DNA from: JBEOJY01 sp040275305
Lineage (GTDB): Bacteria > Pseudomonadota > Alphaproteobacteria > UBA9219
Direction: 5' to 3'
Length of the DNA stretch: 18,916 nucleotides
Assembly (NCBI GenBank): GCA_040275305.1
Contig: JBEOJY010000018.1
Coordinates: 1-18,916, forward strand
A model generated the notes under the pieces. It was not told the origin of the DNA. It searched no databases and saw only the letters and a list, made by a program, of their open reading frames with translations. Both the position numbers and the translations under genes were made by a program. The stretch's first letter is position 1. Each line of letters starts with the position of its first letter. Below are positions 7,600 to 14,752 of the stretch, piece by piece.

Positions 7600-8667
7600 A
7601 TGTCCCGTCCCTCCGCCATCCACCGCCAGTGGGATTTCCGGCTCCCGGTCGCAGGCATGGCGATCAACCGCAACGGCGACGCCATAGCCATCGCGCTTGG
7701 TGACGGCTCGCTGCGCATGCTCCCGGCCCGTGCCGACGCCAACGCCGTCGCGGAAATGGCCCTGCACAACGGCGTCTCGCTTTCGCTGCAGCCCGACGCC
7801 GACGGCAACGCTTTTCTGTCAGGCGGTGACGACGGCAATGTCCTGATCGTAGATCCCAAACTCGAAGCGCCCACGCTAATCGCCGAACATAAAGGCCGCT
7901 GGATCGACCATGTGGCCTCCTCCGCAACCGACGATTTTCGCGCCTACGCCATCGGCAAACACGTGCATCTGCTCGATGCCGAGGGCCGGGAAACCGCGAC
8001 GTCCCCCTTCGCCTGCCCCGCGAGCGCAGGCGGCCTCGCCTTCTCGCCCAACGGCAAGCGTCTCGCCGCCTCGCATTACGGCGGCGTCACGCTATGGTGG
8101 ACGAATGCGAAAGCCTCGCCGCCGCAAAACCTCGCATGGAAAGGCTCGCATCTCGGCATTCTCTGGCAACCCGACGGCAAAACGCTCGTGACCGCCATGC
8201 AGGAAAACGCGCTCCACGGCTGGCGTTTCTCCGACGACAAGGAAATGCAGATGCAGGGCTATGCGAGCAAAATCAGCTCGTTCGCCTTCACCGTCAAAGG
8301 CCGCTTTCTCGCGACCTCTGGCGCGGAACAAATCGTCTGCTGGCCCTTCTTTGGCGGAGGTCCATGGGGCAAGGAACCGCTCGCGCTCGGCGGCAGCGAC
8401 GCGCGACTCGTCACGCAAGTCGCGCCGCACCCGCAAGACGAAATGATTGCCGCAGGCTACGACGACGGCATGGTGATCCTTGCGCCGATGGATGGCCGCA
8501 TGGAAGTGATGATCCACCCGCCCATCGCCACCGCGCCGGATCAAGGCGCTGGCGTCGCAGGCATGGCCTGGAACGCAAGCGGTGACTGCCTGTTCGTCGC
8601 GCTGGAAAACGGAACGCTGTTTCTGTTCACCGTCGACAGCGTCAAGCGGAGCCTTACGCATGCCTGA
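7600..8667 (+). CDS. WD40-repeat beta-propeller protein
   Basis: The 355-residue protein is made of about seven blades with the WD40-like 'hydrophobic, G/N-G-x-x-L-A-x-A, G-x-V-x-L-W' rhythm. Examples are GMAINRNGDAIAIALGDG, AFSPNGKRLAASHYGGVTLW, LWQPDGKTLVTAM, FTVKGRFLATSGAEQIVCW and MAWNASGDCLFVALENG. Such propellers are protein-protein interaction scaffolds. There is no signal peptide and no attached enzyme domain, so it is probably cytoplasmic. The start at 7600 (AGGAAT upstream) is preferred over the in-frame ATG at 7543, because the extra 19 codons (MPAKAGIH...) lie inside a dispersed repeat hairpin. Its TGA lies within the argE start, an 8-bp overlap, so the two are probably translationally coupled. 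A specific role linked to arginine synthesis is only suggested by position. Confidence 0.85.
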   Translation: MSRPSAIHRQWDFRLPVAGMAINRNGDAIAIALGDGSLRMLPARADANAVAEMALHNGVSLSLQPDADGNAFLSGGDDGNVLIVDPKLEAPTLIAEHKGRWIDHVASSATDDFRAYAIGKHVHLLDAEGRETATSPFACPASAGGLAFSPNGKRLAASHYGGVTLWWTNAKASPPQNLAWKGSHLGILWQPDGKTLVTAMQENALHGWRFSDDKEMQMQGYASKISSFAFTVKGRFLATSGAEQIVCWPFFGGGPWGKEPLALGGSDARLVTQVAPHPQDEMIAAGYDDGMVILAPMDGRMEVMIHPPIATAPDQGAGVAGMAWNASGDCLFVALENGTLFLFTVDSVKRSLTHA

Positions 8668-9889
8668 GAACGACGACCTGCGCCTTAAGAGAACCATCGA
8701 GATTCTCGGCGAACTCGTCGCCTTCGACACGACCTCCGCCCTGTCCTCCGAGGTTGCGAAACCCAATCGCCCCTTAATCGACTTTGTCCGGAACTTTCTC
8801 GAAAAACTTGGCATAGCCTCGACCATCGTCGCAACGGAAGATCAGCCCGGCAAAGCCTGCCTCTGGGCGACCATCGGGCCGGACAGCAAGGAAGGCGGCA
8901 TCGTGCTCGCGGGCCATACCGACGTTGTCCCCGTCCAACGCGACCGCTGGCAAAGCGATCCCTTTACGCTCACCGAACGCGACGGAAAACTCTACGGACG
9001 CGGCGCCTGCGACATGAAGGCCTTCATTGCCTGCGCGCTATCCTTCATCGAGGATAGGGCCATAAACCAACGGCTTGGCCAGCTCAAAGCGCCCTTGCGC
9101 CTCGCCCTGACCTATGACGAAGAAATCACCATGGCGGGAGCGCAACGCCTGACCGAATGGCTGCAAGAACAAGGCATGCGCCCATCATGGGTCTGGATCG
9201 GCGAGCCGACAACCATGCGCATAGTCGATGCGCACAAAGGCGTCGCCGAATACAACGTGGAAATTACAGGCAAAGCCTGCCACTCCGGCCTGCCGCATCT
9301 CGGCGTCAGCGCAATCGCCTGCGCCTGCGAGATAGCCCAATCCATCGCCGCCAAACAAGCCGAAAAACAGAGCCTCCCCTTCGCAAACTCGCGCTTCGCC
9401 CCCCCTTACACCACGTTCAATGTCGGCAAGATCGAAGGCGGACAAGCCGCCAACATCGTCGCCGGATCATGCCGGATGGCATGGCAAGTCCGCATCCATC
9501 CGGGCGACGAAACGGCGCAAACCCTGCGCCAGTCCATTGAAACGAAAACAACCAAAAAATGGGGGAAAATATTCGCCGAGTTCCCAGGAACGGGCCTGAA
9601 AACGACCACCGTCTGCGACATTCCGCCGCTGGAACCGACGCCCGAAAACCCCGCGAGTGCCGCCTTGGAAACCGCGCTCGGCGGCAAGCCGCAAACCGTC
9701 TCCTTCGCCACCGAAGGCGGCATCTTCCAGAAAATCGCCGCCCCTCAGCAAACCCCCATCGTTATCTGCGGCCCCGGCGATATCGCCGTCGCGCATTCCG
9801 ACCATGAACACGTCACGAAGGATCAATTGGCGCTGTGCCTCGACGCCATGGATAAAGTATTCTGCGCCGCGCCAACTAAAAAAAAGTAA
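8660..9889 (+). CDS. argE: Acetylornithine deacetylase (M20 metallopeptidase family)
   Basis: ArgE hydrolyses N-acetylornithine to ornithine and acetate in arginine biosynthesis, using one or two Zn ions in the cytoplasm. Metal and catalytic residues are visible: His86 and Asp88 in GHTDVVPV, Asp118 in GRGACDMKAF, the Glu154-Glu155 pair in TYDEEI, Glu182 in GEPTTM and a C-terminal His in SDHEHV. The GEPTTMRIVDAHKG and GKACHSG stretches fit ArgE better than the related DapE, which remains the alternative. The length of 409 residues is slightly long. The start at 8660 overlaps the WD40 stop (ATGCCTGA). The protein ends in three lysines from an A-rich run, and its TAA stop (9887-9889) lies inside the terminal repeat of an adjacent element, so the original C-terminus may have been altered by insertion. 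Confidence 0.92.
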   Translation: MPENDDLRLKRTIEILGELVAFDTTSALSSEVAKPNRPLIDFVRNFLEKLGIASTIVATEDQPGKACLWATIGPDSKEGGIVLAGHTDVVPVQRDRWQSDPFTLTERDGKLYGRGACDMKAFIACALSFIEDRAINQRLGQLKAPLRLALTYDEEITMAGAQRLTEWLQEQGMRPSWVWIGEPTTMRIVDAHKGVAEYNVEITGKACHSGLPHLGVSAIACACEIAQSIAAKQAEKQSLPFANSRFAPPYTTFNVGKIEGGQAANIVAGSCRMAWQVRIHPGDETAQTLRQSIETKTTKKWGKIFAEFPGTGLKTTTVCDIPPLEPTPENPASAALETALGGKPQTVSFATEGGIFQKIAAPQQTPIVICGPGDIAVAHSDHEHVTKDQLALCLDAMDKVFCAAPTKKK

Positions 9890-10292
9890 CTCCCAAGCCA
9901 TACTATGCTCATCGCAGATCAAGAGTTGGTGAGCCATTGCCACAAGACAAGCGCGACTCCCTCGCCCCCGTGAGGGGGAGAGGATTGGGGGGTGGGGGCG
10001 AGTCTATCGCGTGAATCCAAACTCCACCCTCACCCCAAACCCCTCTCCCTCCCAAAGAGGGCGAGGGGCTTTGCGCCATGCCAGCGGCAAAAATGCTCCC
10101 AACTCTTCGTATGCTATGGGTATATATTGAGGACGAATTCTTATAAATCGAAGAAAAGTAAGGCGTCTGAAGGAAGGCAAGCGCCATTCCGCATCTCCGC
10201 TTTCCGGCCTCCGGCCAGAAACTCCGTGCGGAATGACAGCCCTTTTGGCATGGCTTGTCTTCATCGCCCCTTAAAAGCGACTTGGAAGTTAC
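9886..10292. repeat. Composite MITE-like element with nested family A palindrome
   Basis: The outer ends are GTAACTCCCAAG (9886-9897) and CTTGGAAGTTAC (10281-10292), inverted with one mismatch and matching the 2261-2496 element ends. Nested inside is family A copy 2: the end at 9909-9930 (GCAGATCAAGAGTTGG), large G/C arms between about 9957 and 10072, and the opposite end CCAACTCTT at 10099-10107. To its right is a second hairpin with arms CATTCCGCA (10185-10193) and TGCGGAATG (10227-10235). It fills the gap from the argE stop codon to just upstream of the dksA promoter. There is no coding potential; ORFs through it are repeat translations. Confidence 0.8.
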
Positions 10293-10317
10293 AAAGAAGC
10301 CACCCCAAAACCCCGCA

Positions 10318-10346
10318 TTGACGTTTCCCTCGCATAAATTTATGCT
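10318..10346 (+). promoter_or_regulatory. Predicted sigma-70 promoter of dksA
   Basis: TTGACG (10318-10323) and TATGCT (10341-10346) are exactly 17 bases apart. Transcription would start near 10353 and leave a leader of about 27 nt that contains the GAGG ribosome binding site used by dksA. The promoter lies 25 bp beyond the end of the composite repeat element, so it was not disrupted by it. Confidence 0.6.
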
Positions 10347-10379
10347 TACAGGCCACATAGTTGAGTGATGAGGATTTCC

Positions 10380-10805
10380 ATGACCGTAACAGTGCCAGCC
10401 AATTACAAACCGACGGAAAAAGAAAAGTACATGAGTCCGGTCATGCTGGAATATTTCCGGCAGAAGCTGATCGCGTGGAAAGCCGAAATCGCGCGCGAAT
10501 CCAACGAACTGCTGCAAGAGCTTCAGGACGAAGGCGGTCTGCAGGAACCCGACGTCACCGACCGCGCCTCGGTCGAAACCGACATGGCGCTGGAAATGCG
10601 CTCGCGCGCCCGCCTCCGCAAGCTGGTTGGCAAGATCGACGAAGCCCTGGACCGCATCAAGCGCGGCGAATACGGCTACTGCGAGGAAACGGGAGAACCC
10701 ATCGGCATCAAACGCCTCGAAGCCCGCCCCGTCGCGACCCTTTCGGTCGAAGCCCAAGAACGCCACGAACGCATGGAACGCACGCACCGCGACGAGAGGG
10801 AATAG
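10380..10805 (+). CDS. dksA: RNA polymerase-binding transcription factor DksA (low-cysteine type)
   Basis: DksA binds in the secondary channel of RNA polymerase and, with ppGpp, lowers rRNA and ribosomal-protein transcription while raising amino-acid promoters. The 141-residue protein has the N-terminal coiled coil with the tip motif DVTDRAS (Asp58 and Asp61, the functional acidic pair), a second helix with RARLRKLVGKIDEALDRI, and the C-terminal finger region GYCEETGEPIGIKRLEARP. Only Cys101 of the four zinc cysteines is kept; the other three positions read Thr104, Ser122 and Ala125. Zinc-independent DksA proteins are known, for example Pseudomonas DksA2 and Rhodobacter DksA. The ATG at 10380 is chosen because GAGG lies 6 bases upstream; the in-frame GTG at 10365 and ATG at 10368 have no such site. 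tRNA-Gly follows 63 bp later. Confidence 0.95.
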   Translation: MTVTVPANYKPTEKEKYMSPVMLEYFRQKLIAWKAEIARESNELLQELQDEGGLQEPDVTDRASVETDMALEMRSRARLRKLVGKIDEALDRIKRGEYGYCEETGEPIGIKRLEARPVATLSVEAQERHERMERTHRDERE

Positions 10806-10868
10806 AAGCAAACCTCTGGCTTCGCGCCCCGAACTATGGCAATAAGTCAGAACCGCGACGCAAAAGGC

Positions 10869-10942
10869 GCGGGTGTAGCTCAATGGTAGAGCAGAAGCTT
10901 CCCAAGCTTACGACGAGGGTTCGATTCCCTTCACCCGCTCCA
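10869..10942 (+). tRNA. tRNA-Gly (anticodon CCC)
   Basis: A complete 74-nt cloverleaf is visible: acceptor GCGGGTG/CACCCGC, D stem GCTC/GAGC, anticodon loop TTCCCAA with CCC at 10901-10903, T stem GAGGG/CCCTT with loop TTCGATT, discriminator T and an encoded CCA. The anticodon stem has one G-A mismatch at its top pair (27-43). The sequence closely resembles E. coli tRNA-Gly(CCC), which reads GGG codons. The 3' end is only 7 bp from the stop codon of the glycyl-tRNA synthetase gene on the opposite strand. Confidence 0.96.
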
Positions 10943-10949
10943 CTCCCGA

Positions 10950-12593
10950 TCACCCCTTCAGCTTCCGCCCCACATACTCTTTCACGCGATCGAGCGAGAC
11001 GCGCTCCTGCTGCGCGGTGTCGCGGTCGCGGATGGTGACGGCCTGATCCTTGAGCGTCTCGCCGTCGATGGTGGCGCAGAACGGCGTCCCCGTCTCGTCC
11101 ATGCGTGCGTAGCGCTTGCCGATCGACTGTTTCGCGTCGTACTGGCAAATGAACTCGCCGCGTAAATCCATATAAAGCTTCTCGGCAACCTCCGGCATCC
11201 CGTCCTTGTTGACGAGCGGAAAGATGCCAAGCTTGACCGGCGCAAGGCTCGGCTTGATCTGCAACCACTCCGGCGAGGCGCGGCTTTCGTCATAACGATA
11301 GCCTTCCGCCAGCAGCACCAGCACACCGCGCGTGAGGCCGCTCGCAGGCTCCACCACATGCGGCACATAGCGGCGATTGCCCTGCTCCTGATCGATATAT
11401 TCGAGATTCACGCGGCTGTGCTTCATATGCTGCGTAAGGTCGTAATCGGTACGATACGCGACGCCTTCCAGCTCGCCGAAACCCGGCGCGGTGAACGGAT
11501 ACTTATATTCGATATCCGAAGTCGCCGCCGAATAGAACGCGCGTTCGCCGTCAGGAATGACGTTGCGATACAGATTCTCCTTCTTAACGCCCTGCGCCTC
11601 CCACCAACGCAACCGCTCCGTCACCCAGTATTCGTACCACTTCATCCCGTCTTCCGGCGCGCAGAAGAATTCCATCTCCATCTGCTCGAACTCGCGCGTG
11701 CGGAAAATGAAGTTGCGCGGCGTCACCTCGTTACGAAACGACTTGCCAACCTGCGCGACCCCGAACGGCGGCTTCACGCGCGTCGTATCCATGATGTTCT
11801 TGTATTCGAGAAAAATGCCCTGCGCGGTTTCGGGCCGCAGATAGACCTTGGAAGCCTCGTCCTGCACAGCGCCAGCGTGGGACTCGAACATCAGGTTGAA
11901 CTGGCGAGGCTCGGTCAAGTCGCCGCCACAGTTCGGGCATGGCGTCTGCAATCCTGTCTGCGCCTTCTGTTCCGTCGCGACGAAGCGCAAGGCTTCGGCG
12001 AACGGAATCTTGACGCCGGGATTGCTCCGAATTTCCTCGTCAAGCCATGAAAGAGTCACGCTGGGATTCCTGACCAGCGCGAGGCCTGGCGCGAGTTTCT
12101 TGCCTTTCTTACGCGCCCATGCAAGCGCCTGAGCGCCGTCGAACGCGATCTGCCCTTGAAGGAAAGTCCCAAGCTTCAAGGTATCGAGCGCCCCCACCTG
12201 CATCTCTTCCGCAAGCGACAAAACCCAATCCGCCTCTCGCAACATGTCGGGAACGTGATCCGCGCGAAACAACTTCTTGCACTGGCGGCACGTTTGCATG
12301 GGATCGGAAAACCCACCCACATGCCCCGATGCCACCCAAGCTTGCGGATGCTGGATAATCGCGCTGTCGAGGCCGACGATGGACACGGGCTTGCCGTCCG
12401 GCCCGATGGGGGGGCATTCCACCATGTCGTGCCACCATGCGTCACGCAGATTGTTCTTGAGCTGCGTCCCCAACGGCCCGAAATCCCAAAAACCGTTCAA
12501 ACCACCATAGATTTCCGAAGCGGGATAAACGAACCCACGCCGTTTAGCGAGGGCCACAAGACGATTCATAAGGGATGTTTCAGGCTGTGACAT
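10950..12593 (-). CDS. glyS: Glycyl-tRNA synthetase, single-chain (alpha2, eukaryote-like) type
   Basis: This class II synthetase charges tRNA-Gly with glycine. The N-terminus has ASEIYGGLNGFWDFGPLG (25-42), a hallmark of the homodimeric GlyRS. Two CxxC pairs (CRQC at 102-105, CPNC at 219-222) would bind zinc. YLRPETAQGIF (251-261) and motif 2 (KSFRNEVTPRNFIFRTREFE, 284-303) form the active site, EPASGLTRGVLVLL corresponds to motif 3, and the last 100 residues are the anticodon-binding domain. The 547-residue length is normal. Many proteobacteria, including many alphaproteobacteria, instead use the unrelated two-subunit GlyQ/GlyS enzyme, so the single-chain form is noteworthy; the symbol glyS here means the single-chain gene (also called glyQS). 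The ribosome binding site is weak; a start eight codons later is possible. It converges on tRNA-Gly. Confidence 0.95.
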   Translation of the reverse strand: MSQPETSLMNRLVALAKRRGFVYPASEIYGGLNGFWDFGPLGTQLKNNLRDAWWHDMVECPPIGPDGKPVSIVGLDSAIIQHPQAWVASGHVGGFSDPMQTCRQCKKLFRADHVPDMLREADWVLSLAEEMQVGALDTLKLGTFLQGQIAFDGAQALAWARKKGKKLAPGLALVRNPSVTLSWLDEEIRSNPGVKIPFAEALRFVATEQKAQTGLQTPCPNCGGDLTEPRQFNLMFESHAGAVQDEASKVYLRPETAQGIFLEYKNIMDTTRVKPPFGVAQVGKSFRNEVTPRNFIFRTREFEQMEMEFFCAPEDGMKWYEYWVTERLRWWEAQGVKKENLYRNVIPDGERAFYSAATSDIEYKYPFTAPGFGELEGVAYRTDYDLTQHMKHSRVNLEYIDQEQGNRRYVPHVVEPASGLTRGVLVLLAEGYRYDESRASPEWLQIKPSLAPVKLGIFPLVNKDGMPEVAEKLYMDLRGEFICQYDAKQSIGKRYARMDETGTPFCATIDGETLKDQAVTIRDRDTAQQERVSLDRVKEYVGRKLKG

Positions 12594-12659
12594 GGTGTCA
12601 AACGCTATCTATTTGATGGTTAAAGCGCAAAAACGACCCATAGCAACCAGCATAGGGCG

Positions 12660-12688
12660 CTGACAAGCTCAAAATTGGGAAGTATACT
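12660..12688 (+). promoter_or_regulatory. Predicted promoter giving a leaderless transcript
   Basis: CTGACA (12660-12665) and TATACT (12683-12688) are 17 bases apart, each with one mismatch to the sigma-70 consensus. The ATG of the downstream gene begins only 7 bases after the -10, which is where transcription should start. No Shine-Dalgarno sequence lies between them. Confidence 0.6.
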
Positions 12689-12694
12689 CCTTTC

Positions 12695-13294
12695 ATGCTA
12701 CCACACTATTTCATGTATCTTGCGACTTTACTGACCTTCGCCGCCTGCGGGAGCTACCTCTTCGCCACCCTGCGCGGCGACGCGCAGCCCAACCGCGTCA
12801 GTTGGCTCATGTGGGGTTTGATCGCGATCATAACCGCCTTCGCGCAATGGTTGGGCAACGGAGGCCTTTCGACGCTGGTCGTCTTGGCCTCGGCCATAGG
12901 CCCTCTGAGCGTATTCATAGCCTCATTCGCAAATAAGAAAGCCTACTGGAAAACCGGGCGCATGGATATCATCTGCGGCCTTTTTTCGGCCATCGGCCTC
13001 GTCGGGTGGGTTATAACGAAGAACCCGTCCATAGCCATTCTTTTTTGTATTTTTGCCGATTTGTCGGCCACCGTGCCAACCTATCGCAAAGCATGGATTG
13101 ATCCCGGAAGCGAACATTTGCCAAACTATATTCTCGGCGCGTTAAGCGGCATCGTGGCCGTTGCCTCCATCCCGCTTCCTCTGACCTTCAACGCGGCAGC
13201 ATATATGACGAGCATCGCGCTATCCTGCTGCGTCATATGCCTCATCCTCATCCGGGGGAATCTGTCCACCGTCCTGCGCAGGATAGCGCCATGA
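12695..13294 (+). CDS. Integral membrane protein with about seven transmembrane helices
   Basis: The 199-residue protein is hydrophobic throughout. Likely membrane helices lie near 5-24, 37-54, 58-78, 91-108, 112-130, 144-162 and 168-187. Conserved-looking polar features include QPNRVSWLMW (31-40) before helix 2 and SATVPTYRKAW (124-134). The pattern of a seven-helix protein with a short 'N-R-x-S-W' entry and a 'P-T-x-R-K' loop recalls PQ-loop or SWEET-like transporters, but I cannot assign a substrate. The C-terminus is short and basic. It appears to be translated from a leaderless mRNA. Its TGA overlaps the acpS start by 4 bp (ATGA), so the two genes are probably an operon with coupled translation. 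Confidence 0.8.
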   Translation: MLPHYFMYLATLLTFAACGSYLFATLRGDAQPNRVSWLMWGLIAIITAFAQWLGNGGLSTLVVLASAIGPLSVFIASFANKKAYWKTGRMDIICGLFSAIGLVGWVITKNPSIAILFCIFADLSATVPTYRKAWIDPGSEHLPNYILGALSGIVAVASIPLPLTFNAAAYMTSIALSCCVICLILIRGNLSTVLRRIAP

Positions 13295-13749
13295 TCCTCG
13301 GCATCGGCAGCGACATCGTTGACATCGAACGCATCCGCAAAGTCTGGGAACGCCACAAGGAACGCTTCGTCAAGCGCGTCTTCACCGCCGGAGAACAAGC
13401 GACAGCCGCGCGCCGCGCCGACCCCATCCCCACCTACGCCAAACGCTTCGCCGCCAAAGAAGCCTGCGCCAAGGCGCTCGGCACCGGCTTGGGGCGTGGG
13501 GTAGGTTTCGCCGATATCGAAGTCGTCAATTTAAAAGGCGGCAAACCGACCCTGCGCCTCCACAACGCAGCGCTGACGCGCCTGAAGGAAATGGCGGGAC
13601 TGCCCGCCGATTGCGCAGAACCCGACCTCCCGCGCCTCCACATCTCGATCAGCGACGAACGCGACTACGCGCAAGCCTTCGTCGTCATTGAAATGTATAC
13701 GCATAACAACTCAAGAATTGGAAACACTCAGGAAGGCAGCACGACCTGA
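13291..13749 (+). CDS. acpS: Holo-[acyl-carrier-protein] synthase with an altered C-terminus
   Basis: AcpS transfers 4'-phosphopantetheine from CoA to apo-ACP, activating fatty-acid synthesis. The fold signatures are present: GIGSDIVDIERI (4-15) with Mg-binding Asp8, and RFAAKEACAKALGTG (52-66) with Glu57. HISISDE (117-123) and AFVVIE (129-134) form the last strands, and AFVVIE is where the protein normally ends. Here it continues for 18 residues (from MYTHNNS) encoded by the left end of a palindromic repeat, up to a TGA at 13747-13749. The length of 152 is longer than the usual 120-140. The ATG overlaps the upstream membrane-protein stop codon by 4 bp. The core looks complete, so activity is expected to be kept. 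Confidence 0.95.
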   Translation: MILGIGSDIVDIERIRKVWERHKERFVKRVFTAGEQATAARRADPIPTYAKRFAAKEACAKALGTGLGRGVGFADIEVVNLKGGKPTLRLHNAALTRLKEMAGLPADCAEPDLPRLHISISDERDYAQAFVVIEMYTHNNSRIGNTQEGSTT

Positions 13750-13963
13750 TTCCCTCCCCCTTGCGGGGAGGGTTAGGGTGGGGGAACTTCAGCAAGCAAA
13801 GACCAGGGGTCAGAAGCCAGAGCCTTGCCGCAAGGTCGTTCTGATACCTGATACTCGTTTTCTGTCTTCTGATTCCCTCCCCCACCCTAACCCTCCCCGC
13901 AAGGAGGAGGGAATCCAGTCTGTCTTGCGGCAATGGTTGCCAACTCTTGAACTGCAATGAGAC
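13700..13963. repeat. Family A palindromic element, copy 3, overlapping the acpS 3' end
   Basis: The left end TAACAACTCAAGAATTGG (13704-13721) and the right end CCAACTCTTGAACTGCAATGA (13940-13960) are the two family A termini. Long arms at about 13749-13787 and 13870-13914 (GATTCCCTCCCCC, then a TTGCGGGGAGGG-type core) are near-perfect reverse complements. The loop between them is about 80 bases and includes a small CCTTGCCGCAAGG hairpin. The element starts inside the acpS coding sequence and ends 3 bp before the stop codon of the convergent LysE-family gene. It fills the whole gap and could act as a bidirectional terminator. Confidence 0.82.
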
Positions 13964-13966
13964 TAA

Positions 13967-14656
13967 TCAGATCCCGGCAGGCGGCATCCCCATCGCCAAC
14001 CCCGTCAAGGCCGTCGCCATCGTCCAAACGCCAAAACCGGCCAAAATGACGGCTGTGACGCGATTGGTCATGACGATCCGCGCCTCGGTAAAATGCCCGC
14101 GCACCAGCGCGACGCTGCCTGACAACAAGAGCCACCATGACACCGAGCCAATGAAAATGCCCCCCACCATGCTGGCGGCATCAAGCCCCCCCTTGGGATG
14201 CCCGAATGTCGCCACCACCGCCATCGTCGCGAACATCGTAATCGGATTGGTCAACGTAATCGCAAGTCCGCTCAAACAAGCCTTCAGCAAACCGATAAAG
14301 CTGTTGTCGCGCGAACCGTTGTGAAACACTTTGCGCACGAGCGCCATCGGGTCTTGTGGCGGGCGCGGATGATCGTGCCAAGTGTGATAAGCGCCGAACA
14401 ACAGAACGGCCCCGCCGAACACCCGGATCGCCAAATCATAGCGCGTCATGAACTCAAGGATCACGGAAATGCCAAGCACCGCCACCGCGCCGAAAATCGT
14501 GTCGGCGCAGGCCGCCCCGACCCCCGTCGCGAAACCGTTCGGCAAACCCTTCTGCGCCGTGCGCCGAATGCACAGCAACCCGACCGGCCCAACCGGAGCC
14601 GCGATCATAAAGCCCAGCATCAGGCCTCGATAAAGTACGCCTATTTCATCGAACAA
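13967..14656 (-). CDS. LysE/RhtB-family amino-acid exporter
   Basis: Members of this inner-membrane family export basic or neutral amino acids and related metabolites. The 229-residue protein has the family signature GLMLGFMIAAPVGPVGLLCIR (11-31) in the first helix, then GFATGVGAACADTIFGAVAV in the second, and about six transmembrane helices in all. A charged loop (YHTWHDHPRPPQDP) follows helix three. GLAITLTNPITM in the middle is the second conserved motif. The start is a TTG (14654-14656) with GGAGAAA about 6 bases upstream; the first ATG in frame would cut into helix one. The specific substrate cannot be told. The stop codon lies 3 bp from a palindromic element. It is 96 bp downstream of the ugd stop on the same strand. 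Confidence 0.9.
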   Translation of the reverse strand: MFDEIGVLYRGLMLGFMIAAPVGPVGLLCIRRTAQKGLPNGFATGVGAACADTIFGAVAVLGISVILEFMTRYDLAIRVFGGAVLLFGAYHTWHDHPRPPQDPMALVRKVFHNGSRDNSFIGLLKACLSGLAITLTNPITMFATMAVVATFGHPKGGLDAASMVGGIFIGSVSWWLLLSGSVALVRGHFTEARIVMTNRVTAVILAGFGVWTMATALTGLAMGMPPAGI

Positions 14657-14752
14657 AACGATTTCTCCGGTGGGGAAGGCAGTCGAGTCGGATGGTTATG
14701 GCAAAGGATCGCCTCTTCCGCAACGGTATCGAAGCAAATGCCAACAAATCTT

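Noticed and set aside
8582..8659. 26-codon N-terminal extension of ArgE
   Set aside because: It lies inside the WD40 coding sequence in another frame; the ATG at 8660 starts at the family N-terminus.
9909..10883. 324-codon minus-strand ORF covering the composite element and dksA
   Set aside because: It reads repeat DNA (GGRGVWGEGG type peptides) and the antisense of dksA.
13685..13960. Two opposite 90-codon ORFs between acpS and the LysE gene
   Set aside because: Both translate the arms of the family A palindrome and give nearly the same DSLPLAGRVRVGE-type peptide, as expected of an inverted repeat.
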